DNA of 19,919 nt from Massilia sp. (lineage in GTDB: Bacteria > Pseudomonadota > Gammaproteobacteria > Burkholderiales > Burkholderiaceae_D): assembly GCA_028291845.1 (NCBI GenBank), contig JAQGNM010000141.1, positions 1-19,919 of the forward strand, read 5' to 3'. Made by a program: the position numbers and the translations under genes. Within the stretch, counting starts at the first letter, position 1, and each line of letters starts with the position of its first letter. Below, piece by piece: positions 6,620 to 13,799 of this stretch. Under the pieces are notes generated by a model that ran no database searches, was not told the DNA's origin, and saw nothing but the letters and a program-made list of their open reading frames with translations.

Positions 6620-6838
6620 TCAGGGATTGGCCCGGTTATATTCGTTCTGGGTACTGGCGCGCGCGGTGATCGCCTTTTTCCAGGCCGCATTGTCGCCACG
6701 GAAGGTGGTGTCGGCCACGCGGTTGTCGCGCTTGCCGGCATACTGCCCGTTGACATACGGCGGATGCTGGTCGACCTCGAGGCAGCCGGCAAGCAGCACG
6801 CCCAGCACGGCCAGCGCCACGCAGTTCAGCTTGCTCAT
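6620..6838 (-). CDS. Small conserved-looking lipoprotein between fdhB and fdhC
   Basis: This is a 72-residue protein with a textbook lipobox: MSKLNCVALAVLGVLLAGC gives LLAGC with Cys19 as the lipidated residue. The mature 54 residues are compact and not low complexity. They contain HPPYVNGQYAGKRDNR and end WKKAITARASTQNEYNRANP. I have an impression that similar short proteins occur in other Burkholderiales fdh operons, but cannot check it. The ATG overlaps the fdhB stop (ATGA), so it is coupled to fdhB, and fdhC starts 12 bp later. The location between two core subunits makes a structural or assembly role in the membrane-bound complex plausible. An upstream in-frame extension lies inside fdhB and is rejected. 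Confidence 0.82.
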   Translation of the reverse strand: MSKLNCVALAVLGVLLAGCLEVDQHPPYVNGQYAGKRDNRVADTTFRGDNAAWKKAITARASTQNEYNRANP

Positions 6839-7512
6839 GATGGCTTCCTCCCGCCGTTCTGGGTCTCGTTCAACTGGTTCACCCGTGGCACCTCGGGACG
6901 CTCGCCGGGCGTGGGTTTGCGCTTGCTGCGATCGTAGGCAATTTCCCAGCCCCACAATTCAGGACCATAGCCGCGCGTGTCGACGCGCTGTTTATAGATG
7001 TCGGCGATGACGTTGGCGTCGCCGGCCAGCAAGGCCTTGGTGCTGCATTGCTCGGCGCAGGCCGGCAACTTGCCTTCGGAAATGCGGTTGCGGCCGTATT
7101 TCTTGAATTCCGCTTCCGACTGGTCCGCTTCCGGGCCGCCGTTGCAGAAAGTGCACTTGTCCATCTTGCCGCGATGGTTGAACAGGCCAGACTCCGGAAA
7201 CTGCGGCGCGCCGAACGGACAGGCGTACGAGCAGTAACCGCAGCCGATGCACTGGTCCTTGTTGTGCAGGACGATGCCGTCTTCCGTGTGATAGATGCAA
7301 TTGGTCGGGCACACGTCCAGGCACGGTGCGTCGGTGCAATGCATGCAGGCGACCGAGATCGAGTGCTCGCCCGGCAGGCCGTCATCGACGGTGACGACGC
7401 GGCGGCGGTTGACGCCCCACGGTGTTTCGTTTTCATTCTTGCAGGCGGTCACACAGCCATTGCAATCGATGCAGCGCTCCACATCGCAGATGAATTTCAT
7501 TCGAGCTTGCAT
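6835..7512 (-). CDS. fdhB: Formate dehydrogenase beta subunit (four-cluster FeS protein)
   Basis: This is the electron-transfer subunit between the molybdenum subunit and the cytochrome. Its 225 residues carry four [4Fe-4S] motifs: C14-C17-C20-C24; C56-C59-C64-C68; C88-C91-C94-C98; and C120-C123 with C152-C156. These are in the order and spacing of the FdnH/HycB family. Unlike E. coli FdnH (about 290 residues), the chain ends in a polar Pro/Arg-rich tail (RKPTPGERPEVPRVNQ) with no membrane helix, so anchoring must come from FdhC or another partner. No signal peptide is present, as expected for a subunit exported together with FdhA. The ATG at 7512 has AAGGA upstream at good distance; Met5 is a weaker alternative. 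It lies 28 bp after fdhA and overlaps the next gene by four bases. Confidence 0.95.
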   Translation of the reverse strand: MQARMKFICDVERCIDCNGCVTACKNENETPWGVNRRRVVTVDDGLPGEHSISVACMHCTDAPCLDVCPTNCIYHTEDGIVLHNKDQCIGCGYCSYACPFGAPQFPESGLFNHRGKMDKCTFCNGGPEADQSEAEFKKYGRNRISEGKLPACAEQCSTKALLAGDANVIADIYKQRVDTRGYGPELWGWEIAYDRSKRKPTPGERPEVPRVNQLNETQNGGRKPS

Positions 7513-7540
7513 GGCACTTCCTTCTTAGGTTCGAGCTTGT

Positions 7541-10441
7541 TCAAATACGTGCCAGGCGGCACAGCGACACCTTGGTTTCCTGCATCATCGTCACGGCGTC
7601 GTAGCCATAGCTCCAGCCCGTGTTGACGGCCTCGCCGCGCACGATCGGCGCCGCCCCTTCCGGATAGTGCTTGAGCAAATCTTCGCCCATCCACCAGCCG
7701 CCAAAGTGGAACGGCATCCATACCAGCCCCGGCGGCACGCGCGCGGTCACCAGCGCTTTCACCTTCAGACGCGCCCCGGTCGGCGTTTCGACGTGGATGT
7801 AGTGATCGGTGACGGCGCCGACATTTTTCGCGTCCTGCGGGTTGATCTCGATGAACATGTCCTGCTGCAGTTCGGCCAGCCACGGATTGGACCGGGTTTC
7901 GTCGCCGCCGCCCTCGTACTCGACCAGGCGGCCCGAGGTCATGATCAAAGGGTAATCCTTCGAATAATCGACCGCCTGCACCGATTTGTACAAGGTCGGA
8001 ATACGCCAGAAATTGGCTTTGTCCTCGTAAGTCGGGTATTGCGCCACCAGGTCGCGCCGTGGCGACAGCAATGGTTCGCGATGGACCGGCACCGGATCGG
8101 GGAAATTCCACACATTGCAGCGCGCCTTGGCGTTGCCGTACGGCGCGCAACCATGCGCCATGGCGACCCGGATGATGCCGCCCGAAGCGTCGGTCTTCCA
8201 GTTCTTGCCCTCGGCCTGCAGCTGTTCTTCCGGCGTCAGGTCGGACCACCAGCCCAGCTTTTTCAGGAACACGTGGTCGAACTCCGGGTAGCCGGTGTCG
8301 ATTTCGCTGTCCTTGGGGGCCGAGCCGTCCGCCGCCAGCAGCGATTCGCCATTGTGGTCGACGCCCCAGTTGGCGCGGAACGGCATGCCGCCTTCCATCA
8401 CCGGCTTGTCGATGTTGTACAGGATCGGCGAGCCGGGGTGCTTCATTTCGGGCGTGCCCCAGCACGGCCACGGCAAGCCGTAATAATCGCCCGCGCACGG
8501 TCCCGACTCGGCCTTCAGGGTGGTCGGATCGAAGGTGTGCTTGTTGGCCGCATGCAGCTTGAGGCGCTCGGGCGAAGCGCCGCTGTAGCCGATGGTCCAG
8601 CAAGTGCGGTTGATTTCGCGCAGGATGTCCTCGATGACCGGCTCGTTATTGACCACCTTGATGTTCTTGCACAATTGCTCGGCAAATCCGAATTTCTTTG
8701 CGAACAAATACATGATCTCGTGGTCGGTTTTCGACTCGAACAAGGGCAGAATCACCCGTTCGCGCCACTGGATGCTGCGGTTCGAGGCGGTGACGGAACC
8801 TTGCGTTTCGAACTGCGTCGCCGCCGGCAACAGGTAGACGCCATCGGTGCGCCCGTGCATCGCCGCCGTCATGGTCGGATACGGGTCGATGACGACCAGG
8901 GTGTCGAGCTGCTTCATGGCCGCCACCATGTCCGGCAGGCGGGTCTGGCTGTTCGGCGCGTGGCCCCAGTAGATGACGGCGCGCAAATTGCTCGGCTGGT
9001 CGACGAACTGGTTCTTTTCCAGCACGCCGTCGAACCAGCGCGACACCACCATGCCCGGCTTTTCCATCAATTCCTTGGAACCGTAGCGCGACTTGATCCA
9101 GTCGTAGTCGACGCCCCAGGCGGTGGCGAAGAATTTCCAGGCCCCCTCTGCCAGGCCGTAGTAGCCGGGCAGCGAATCGGGATTCGGGCCGACGTCTGTA
9201 GCGCCCTGCACGTTATCGTGGCCGCGATAGATATTGGTGCCGCCACCGGACTTGCCGATGTTGCCCAGCGCCAGCTGCAAGATGCACAGCGCGCGGACAT
9301 TGGCGGTGCCGACGTGGTGCTGGGTGATGCCCATGCACCAGACCACCGACGATGGCTTGTTCAGCGCCAGGGTTTCAGCGGCGGCGCGCACTTGCGCTTC
9401 AGGAATGCCGGTAACGTCGGCCACCTTGTCCGGCGTCCACTTCGCCACTTCCTTGCGCACCTCTTCCATGCCGTAGGTGCGCTGGTCGATATAGCTCTTG
9501 TCTTCCCAGCCGTTCTGGAAGATGTGCCACAACAGGCCCCATACCAGCGCAATGTCGGTGCCGGGGCGCACCCGCAGATACTGATGGGCGAAGCGCGCCG
9601 TACGGGTGAAGCGCGGGTCGACCACGACGATTTTCGCGCCCAGCTCTTTCGCATGCAGCGCGTGCAGCATGGAAATCGGGTGCGCTTCGGCCGGGTTGGA
9701 GCCGATGAACATCACCGCCTTGCTGTAGTGCAGGTCGTTGAAGGAATTGGTCATGGCGCCATACCCGAAGGTCTGGGCGACGCCGGCCACCGTGGTCGAG
9801 TGGCAGATGCGGGCCTGGTGATCGCAGTTGTTGGTGCCCCAGAACGCGGCCCACTTGCGCATCAGGTAAGCCTGCTCGTTGTTGTGCTTGGAGCCGCCGA
9901 TCATCATGATCGAGTCCGGCCCAGCCTTCTGGCGCAGCGCCAGCAAGCGGTCGCCGACCTCGTCGATCGCCTGCTCCCAGGAGATGCGCACGTACTTGCC
10001 GGCCACCAGCTTCATCGGGTAGCGCAGGCGGTGCTCGCCGTGGCCGTGTTCGCGTACCGAGGCGCCCTTGGCGCAGTGGGCGCCCATATTGAAGGGCGAA
10101 TCGAACGCCGGCTCCTGGCGGATCCAGACGCCGTTGCTGACCACCGCTTCCACCGAGCAGCCGACCGAGCAGTGGGTGCACACCGTGTGCTTGGTCACCG
10201 GCGCGGCGGCGGCGGCCACCGCGGCCTCGTCGGCCTGGGCGGTATCGATGACATTGAACGGCAAGTGGCGCGCCATGCCGGCGGCGCCGGCCGTCAAGCC
10301 TGCCCGCACCAGGAAGGAGCGGCGCTTGATGGTGGACGAGGCGGCGCGGGCCAGGCCCTGCCGCAGGGCCTTGCTGACGTCGCCAGTGGCCGATGAAACA
10401 GCCGGGGCGGCGCCGGTGGCGGATTTTTTAACGACGGGCAT
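7541..10441 (-). CDS. fdhA: Formate dehydrogenase alpha subunit (Mo/W-bisPGD, Cys type, Tat-exported)
   Basis: This is the catalytic subunit, oxidising formate to CO2 in the periplasm. It is 966 residues, with a twin-arginine motif RRSFL at 40-44 followed by a hydrophobic stretch and ending near TAQA-70. The n-region of 39 residues is long. C88-x2-C91-x3-C95 and C123 bind the proximal [4Fe-4S] cluster. The Lys after it (CAKGA) is the residue thought to relay electrons. The metal ligand is Cys213 in ARICHSTT, in the place where E. coli FdnG has selenocysteine, with the conserved His214. The C-terminal dinucleotide-binding domain is recognisable (IMTSGRLVEYEGGGDETRSN). ATG 10441 has GGAG upstream. 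No fdhD or fdhE is in the window, though sulfur transfer by FdhD is expected to be needed. Confidence 0.97.
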   Translation of the reverse strand: MPVVKKSATGAAPAVSSATGDVSKALRQGLARAASSTIKRRSFLVRAGLTAGAAGMARHLPFNVIDTAQADEAAVAAAAAPVTKHTVCTHCSVGCSVEAVVSNGVWIRQEPAFDSPFNMGAHCAKGASVREHGHGEHRLRYPMKLVAGKYVRISWEQAIDEVGDRLLALRQKAGPDSIMMIGGSKHNNEQAYLMRKWAAFWGTNNCDHQARICHSTTVAGVAQTFGYGAMTNSFNDLHYSKAVMFIGSNPAEAHPISMLHALHAKELGAKIVVVDPRFTRTARFAHQYLRVRPGTDIALVWGLLWHIFQNGWEDKSYIDQRTYGMEEVRKEVAKWTPDKVADVTGIPEAQVRAAAETLALNKPSSVVWCMGITQHHVGTANVRALCILQLALGNIGKSGGGTNIYRGHDNVQGATDVGPNPDSLPGYYGLAEGAWKFFATAWGVDYDWIKSRYGSKELMEKPGMVVSRWFDGVLEKNQFVDQPSNLRAVIYWGHAPNSQTRLPDMVAAMKQLDTLVVIDPYPTMTAAMHGRTDGVYLLPAATQFETQGSVTASNRSIQWRERVILPLFESKTDHEIMYLFAKKFGFAEQLCKNIKVVNNEPVIEDILREINRTCWTIGYSGASPERLKLHAANKHTFDPTTLKAESGPCAGDYYGLPWPCWGTPEMKHPGSPILYNIDKPVMEGGMPFRANWGVDHNGESLLAADGSAPKDSEIDTGYPEFDHVFLKKLGWWSDLTPEEQLQAEGKNWKTDASGGIIRVAMAHGCAPYGNAKARCNVWNFPDPVPVHREPLLSPRRDLVAQYPTYEDKANFWRIPTLYKSVQAVDYSKDYPLIMTSGRLVEYEGGGDETRSNPWLAELQQDMFIEINPQDAKNVGAVTDHYIHVETPTGARLKVKALVTARVPPGLVWMPFHFGGWWMGEDLLKHYPEGAAPIVRGEAVNTGWSYGYDAVTMMQETKVSLCRLARI

Positions 10442-10459
10442 TGATGCGCTCCAATGAAT

Positions 10460-10681
10460 TTACCAATATTTGGCAGTGCGGTAGTACTGGCGGATGTGTT
10501 CGGTCTCGTGATAGCCGGCCGGTTCGGCGGCAGCCGTCACCGCGGGCACCGCCACCGGGGCGACCGCCGCGCTCTCGCCGGCGACAGTGGCGAGCGTCGC
10601 CAGGGCGCCGGCGCCGCCTGCGGCACGCAAGAAGGAACGGCGGCGCGTATCGATGGCTGGTGCTGCTTTGTTGTCATCCAT
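10460..10681 (-). CDS. Small Tat-signal protein of the formate dehydrogenase region
   Basis: This 73-residue protein begins with a twin-arginine signal (TRRRSFLRAAGGAGALA, residues 12-28). It ends in a short conserved-looking tail GYHETEHIRQYYRTAKYW. That combination matches the family described as 'formate dehydrogenase region TAT target' (TIGR02811 as I recall it). Such proteins sit directly upstream of fdhA, and their function is not established. Here it is 18 bp upstream of fdhA and 24 bp downstream of the TorD-like chaperone gene. GAGGT lies six bases before the ATG. Between signal and tail there is only an Ala/Pro/Val-rich linker, so the mature protein would be tiny. It may act as an export or assembly helper. 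Confidence 0.88.
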   Translation of the reverse strand: MDDNKAAPAIDTRRRSFLRAAGGAGALATLATVAGESAAVAPVAVPAVTAAAEPAGYHETEHIRQYYRTAKYW

Positions 10682-10705
10682 GGTCTTACCTCAAAAATTA
10701 AATGG

Positions 10706-11356
10706 TCAGGCGTCGTCTTCGGCGACCTGGAAAGCTTGCTGCTCAAGCGAAAAATAAGCGTCGAGCAAGTCCGCCACGCGGGCGTAAAACTGGGCGCCCT
10801 CGGCGCGCCGCAGGTGATTGGTACAGGCCAGATACCAGCTGGCGATGTGCGTCGCGAAAAATTCGTGCTGCTCATCGACGGCGCGCCGGCGAACGATCAA
10901 CTGGCGCATGGTTTCGCACAGGGCGCCCAGGTGATCTTCCGTTTCGCGCACGCCGGGACGGCGCCCCAGGCCCAGCCGGGCCAGGTCGGCGCGCAGCAGC
11001 ATCAAGGGTTTTTCGTGCAGGAAGCCAGCCAGATAGATCGAGCCGTGCGGGCTGACTTTCGGCGCGGCCGTGCTGACGAATAAATCATTGAATTCATCGA
11101 CGACATGTTCCACTGGCAGCAGGCGCGCGGTCAGCGACAGCTTGTCCCAGGCCAGATCGAGCGGCGCATTGGCGTCGTTCGAGGCCAGGGCTTCGCTGCC
11201 TGCCAGGTCGGCCAGCAAGGCGCCATCGGGCGGTGCCAGCAGCAGGCGCGCCAGCAAACCATAGATATTCGCGCGCGCCTGGTCTTCCTGCGGCAAGGGC
11301 ATGGCTAGCGGTACGAAACTTGTCTCGCGCCGCTGTTCGGTCCCATCTTGTTGCAT
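10706..11356 (-). CDS. TorD-family molecular chaperone for formate dehydrogenase
   Basis: This is a cytoplasmic chaperone of the TorD/DmsD family. It binds the Tat signal of a molybdoenzyme and holds back export until the cofactor is in place; FdhA is the obvious client. It is 216 residues and all-helical in appearance. The family core is VDEFNDLFV (86-94) followed by the SPHGSIYLAGFLHEKPL region (102-118), ETEDHLG (138-144), and FFATHIASWY (167-176). The length is typical. It is the first gene of the operon, directly behind the predicted promoter. GGGGA precedes the ATG at 11356. Its specificity for FdhA rests on context, not on sequence. Confidence 0.9.
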   Translation of the reverse strand: MQQDGTEQRRETSFVPLAMPLPQEDQARANIYGLLARLLLAPPDGALLADLAGSEALASNDANAPLDLAWDKLSLTARLLPVEHVVDEFNDLFVSTAAPKVSPHGSIYLAGFLHEKPLMLLRADLARLGLGRRPGVRETEDHLGALCETMRQLIVRRRAVDEQHEFFATHIASWYLACTNHLRRAEGAQFYARVADLLDAYFSLEQQAFQVAEDDA

Positions 11357-11385
11357 CCGGTATTCCCCGATTGAGGTGTAGCAAA

Positions 11386-11414
11386 ATTTTAGGCTTCAAT
11401 TGTGAAGCTGTCCA
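11386..11414 (-). promoter_or_regulatory. Predicted sigma70 promoter of the fdh operon with a dyad in the spacer
   Basis: On the minus strand, TGGACA (11409-11414) and TAAAAT (11386-11391) each match consensus at five of six positions and are separated by exactly 17 bp. The spacer is filled by the dyad GCTTCACAATTGAAGC (11393-11408), with 6-bp perfect arms and a four-base centre. Transcription would start near 11379, leaving a leader of about 20 bases before the chaperone ATG at 11356. A dimeric regulator bound here would occlude RNA polymerase. The regulator is unknown. Confidence 0.7.
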
Positions 11415-11467
11415 TGACTTAGGGATAAAGCTTTCAATCGTGCGCAGTCAATACACGAGAACAATTC

Positions 11468-12493
11468 TTATCGGCGCAGCAGCTGTATCGCCTGCGTGCC
11501 GGTCGCCCTGGCCCGCAATTGCCCGCAGCCGCCATCGACGTCCTGACCCGCCGAATCGCGCAGCTTCGTCAATATGCCGCGGCGGTGCAGCGTGGCGGCG
11601 ATGGCGCGCGCCTTGTCCCAGCTGGGGCGCTGGAAGTCGAGGCCGGGATTGGTGTTGTACGGAATCATGTTGAGCACCGCGTGCTTGCCTTTGAGTAGTT
11701 CGACGATGCCGTCGAGTTCATCGTCGCCGTCGTTGATGCCGTCCAACAAGGTCCACTGGTATTGCACCGGGTAACTGGTCAGCCGGGCATAGCGTTCGGC
11801 ATGCTCGACCAGTTCGCGCGGACTGAGCTCGGGGGCGCGCGGCAGCAGCTTGCGGCGCAAGGCAGGTTTGGTGGTATGCAGGGACAGCGCCAGCGCCGGC
11901 TTGACCAGGCTGCCGGATAAACGTTCAAAGGCGCGCACGTCGCCGACGGTGGAAAAGACCAGGTTCTTGTGGCCGATATTGCCTTCGACACCGAGCAGCT
12001 CGATCGCCTCGGCCACGTTATCGAGATTGTGGGCCGGCTCGCCCATGCCCATGAACACCACTTTTTTCACCGGCCGCATTCTCCTGGCCAGCACCACCTG
12101 GGCCACGATCTCTCCGCTGCTGACCTGGCGTACCAGTCCGCCCTGCCCGGTCATGCAGAACTGGCAGCCGACCGCGCAGCCGACCTGGCTCGACACGCAC
12201 ACGCCATCGCGCGGCAGCAGCACGGTCTCGACAGTCTGGCCGTCGTGCAGGCCGACCAGCAGGCGCGCCGAGCCGTCCTCGGCAGGATGGCGGCTCACTA
12301 CCTTCGCCATGGCGTCGAAACGGGCGTCGATGGCCGGCAAGGCGTCGCGCACCGGCTTCGGCAAAAAATCCTGCGGCCGGCGGCGGCCCTGGTCGTGCGG
12401 CGCGGCGCGCACCCAGTCGCGCAGGATGCGCTGTTCGTGCAGGGGCTGGGCGCCGAGCGCGCGCAAGGCGGCACGGATGGTGTCTAGTTTCAT
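11468..12493 (-). CDS. RlmN/Cfr-family radical SAM RNA methyltransferase (RlmN-like paralog)
   Basis: This enzyme would methylate C2 (RlmN type) or C8 (Cfr type) of an adenosine in RNA using two SAM molecules. The radical SAM cluster ligands are C106-x3-C110-x2-C113 (GCAVGCQFCMTG). The upstream Cys99 (GVCVSSQVGC) is seven residues before the first cluster ligand. The C-terminal Cys323 (DVDGGCGQL) corresponds to E. coli RlmN Cys118/Cys355, so the methyl-carrying mechanism is intact. GEPAHNLDNV and FSTVGDV are other family blocks. At 341 residues it is shorter than E. coli RlmN (384), mainly in the N-terminal accessory region. It is also not beside ndk/ispG/hisS, where many betaproteobacteria keep rlmN, so I treat it as a paralog. 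ATG 12493 is preferred over the in-frame TTG at 12502. No clear ribosome binding site is seen. Confidence 0.85.
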   Translation of the reverse strand: MKLDTIRAALRALGAQPLHEQRILRDWVRAAPHDQGRRRPQDFLPKPVRDALPAIDARFDAMAKVVSRHPAEDGSARLLVGLHDGQTVETVLLPRDGVCVSSQVGCAVGCQFCMTGQGGLVRQVSSGEIVAQVVLARRMRPVKKVVFMGMGEPAHNLDNVAEAIELLGVEGNIGHKNLVFSTVGDVRAFERLSGSLVKPALALSLHTTKPALRRKLLPRAPELSPRELVEHAERYARLTSYPVQYQWTLLDGINDGDDELDGIVELLKGKHAVLNMIPYNTNPGLDFQRPSWDKARAIAATLHRRGILTKLRDSAGQDVDGGCGQLRARATGTQAIQLLRR

Positions 12494-12504
12494 GGCGTTC
12501 AATA

Positions 12505-12531
12505 AAAAAGCCGGCGTCGAAGCGGCTTTTT
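12505..12531 (-). terminator. Intrinsic terminator of apbC (possibly bidirectional)
   Basis: AAAAAGCCG and CGGCTTTTT form a perfect 9-bp stem around a nine-base loop, with a T run on either strand. It lies 17 bp past the apbC stop and just before the RlmN-like start. It should separate the two minus-strand genes, so the methyltransferase probably needs its own promoter or read-through. Confidence 0.8.
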
Positions 12532-12547
12532 CGGTCCTGCGACCCGA

Positions 12548-13636
12548 TCAGTCGTTCTTGATGACGATGCTTGGGAACTTGCTGGTCATGTCCTTCGCCT
12601 TTTCGGCGATCTTGATGGCCACCTTGCGGGCAATGTCTTTATAGATCTGGGCGACGGCGCCGTCCGGATCGGCCACCACCGTCGGCCGGCCCGAATCGGC
12701 CTGCTCGCGAATCGCCATGGTCAGCGGCAAGGCGCCGAGGAAATCGACATTGAAGTCGGCACACATCTTCTCGCCGCCGCCGTGGCCGAAAATCGCCTCG
12801 GTGTGGCCGCAGTTCGAGCAGATGTGGGTGCTCATGTTTTCCACCACGCCGAGAATCGGAATACCGACTTTTTCGAACATTTTCAAGCCCTTGCGGGCGT
12901 CGAGCAGGGCGATATCCTGCGGCGTGGTGACGATCACGGCGCCGGTGACGGGCACTTTTTGCGACAGGGTCAGCTGGATGTCTCCGGTGCCGGGCGGCAT
13001 GTCGACGATCAGGTAATCGAGATCGCGCCAGTTGGTTTGCTCCAGCAACTGTTGCAAGGCCTGGGTGACCATCGGGCCGCGCCACACCATCGGCTCGTCC
13101 GGATCGATCATGAAACCGATCGACGACACTTGCACGCCGTGGTTTTCCAGCGGCTCCATGGTCTTGCCATCGGTGGTTTCAGGACGGCCGCTGATGCCGA
13201 GCATCATCGGCTGCGACGGGCCGTAAATGTCCGCATCCAGCACGCCGACCGAGGCGCCCTCGGCAGCAAGCGCCAGCGCCAGGTTGACGGCGGTGGTCGA
13301 TTTGCCGACGCCGCCCTTGCCGGAGGCCACGGCGATGATGTTCTTGACGTTCGGCATCAGCTTCAGACCGCGCTGCACCGTGTGCGAAATGATCTTCGAT
13401 TGCACGTTGACATCGACCTGGGTGACGCCAGGCAAGGCTTGCAGGGCGGCGCCGACGGCGGCGCGCACGGCGGCAAATTGCGAGCGGGCTGGATAGCCAA
13501 GCTCGATGTCGACGGCGACGCTGTCCGCGCCGACGCGGATATTCTTGACCGTTTTGCTGGAAACGTAGTCTTTTCGGGTGTTCGGGTCGATGACGGCGGA
13601 AAGGGCCGCCTTGACGTCTTCTGCGGTGATGCTCAT
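12548..13636 (-). CDS. apbC: Mrp/ApbC iron-sulfur cluster carrier P-loop ATPase
   Basis: This cytoplasmic ATPase binds and transfers [4Fe-4S] clusters to apoproteins. The 362 residues start with a DUF59/MIP18 domain (about 1-85). The deviant Walker A SGKGGVGKST (105-114) follows, then the D-A-D-I-YGPSQP block (134-143), VDMPPGTGD (211-219), and the cluster-binding pair C273-x2-C276 in STHICSNCGH. Length and motifs are standard. The ATG at 13636 has GGAG six bases upstream and begins MSITAEDVKAAL, matching the usual start. A longer frame running into metG is rejected. The gene diverges from metG, a common arrangement in Burkholderiales. It is ended by the stem-loop at 12505-12531. With the FeS-rich fdh operon nearby, it could serve those proteins, but it is a housekeeping factor. 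Confidence 0.96.
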   Translation of the reverse strand: MSITAEDVKAALSAVIDPNTRKDYVSSKTVKNIRVGADSVAVDIELGYPARSQFAAVRAAVGAALQALPGVTQVDVNVQSKIISHTVQRGLKLMPNVKNIIAVASGKGGVGKSTTAVNLALALAAEGASVGVLDADIYGPSQPMMLGISGRPETTDGKTMEPLENHGVQVSSIGFMIDPDEPMVWRGPMVTQALQQLLEQTNWRDLDYLIVDMPPGTGDIQLTLSQKVPVTGAVIVTTPQDIALLDARKGLKMFEKVGIPILGVVENMSTHICSNCGHTEAIFGHGGGEKMCADFNVDFLGALPLTMAIREQADSGRPTVVADPDGAVAQIYKDIARKVAIKIAEKAKDMTSKFPSIVIKND

Positions 13637-13660
13637 GAGTGTCTCCGGATGTGAAGCGGC

Positions 13661-13666
13661 AGTGTA
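13661..13666 (-). promoter_or_regulatory. Weak candidate -10 box for apbC
   Basis: TACACT on the minus strand lies 24 bp upstream of the apbC ATG. No convincing -35 box is found at 16-18 bp. It is listed because some promoter must lie in this divergent intergenic region. Confidence 0.3.
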
Positions 13667-13757
13667 GCGCAAAACCGCCAAGGTCATGTCCGCGGTGCCT
13701 GGCGGGGGCCGGCGGCGCCTGGCCTCGGCGGTGGACCTGCATCGGGCAGGCAAGCGC

Positions 13758-13766
13758 TGGTAAAAT
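13758..13766 (+). promoter_or_regulatory. Candidate extended -10 promoter of metG
   Basis: TGG followed by TAAAAT fits the extended -10 form (TGnTATAAT), 33 bp upstream of the metG ATG. The -35 region (CTGCAT at 13737-13742) is poor, which is tolerated with an extended -10. Confidence 0.5.
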
Positions 13767-13799
13767 ACGCCTTTTCTTACACCGATAAGCGTCTTCACC

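Noticed and set aside
7667..10396. 909-codon open frame on the plus strand, opposite fdhA
   Set aside because: It is antisense to a fully conserved fdhA. The translation is Arg/His/Val-rich with no motif. Long antisense frames are expected in GC-rich coding sequence.
7541..10441. Selenocysteine in FdhA
   Set aside because: The position is an ordinary Cys codon (Cys213) and the frame has no internal TGA.
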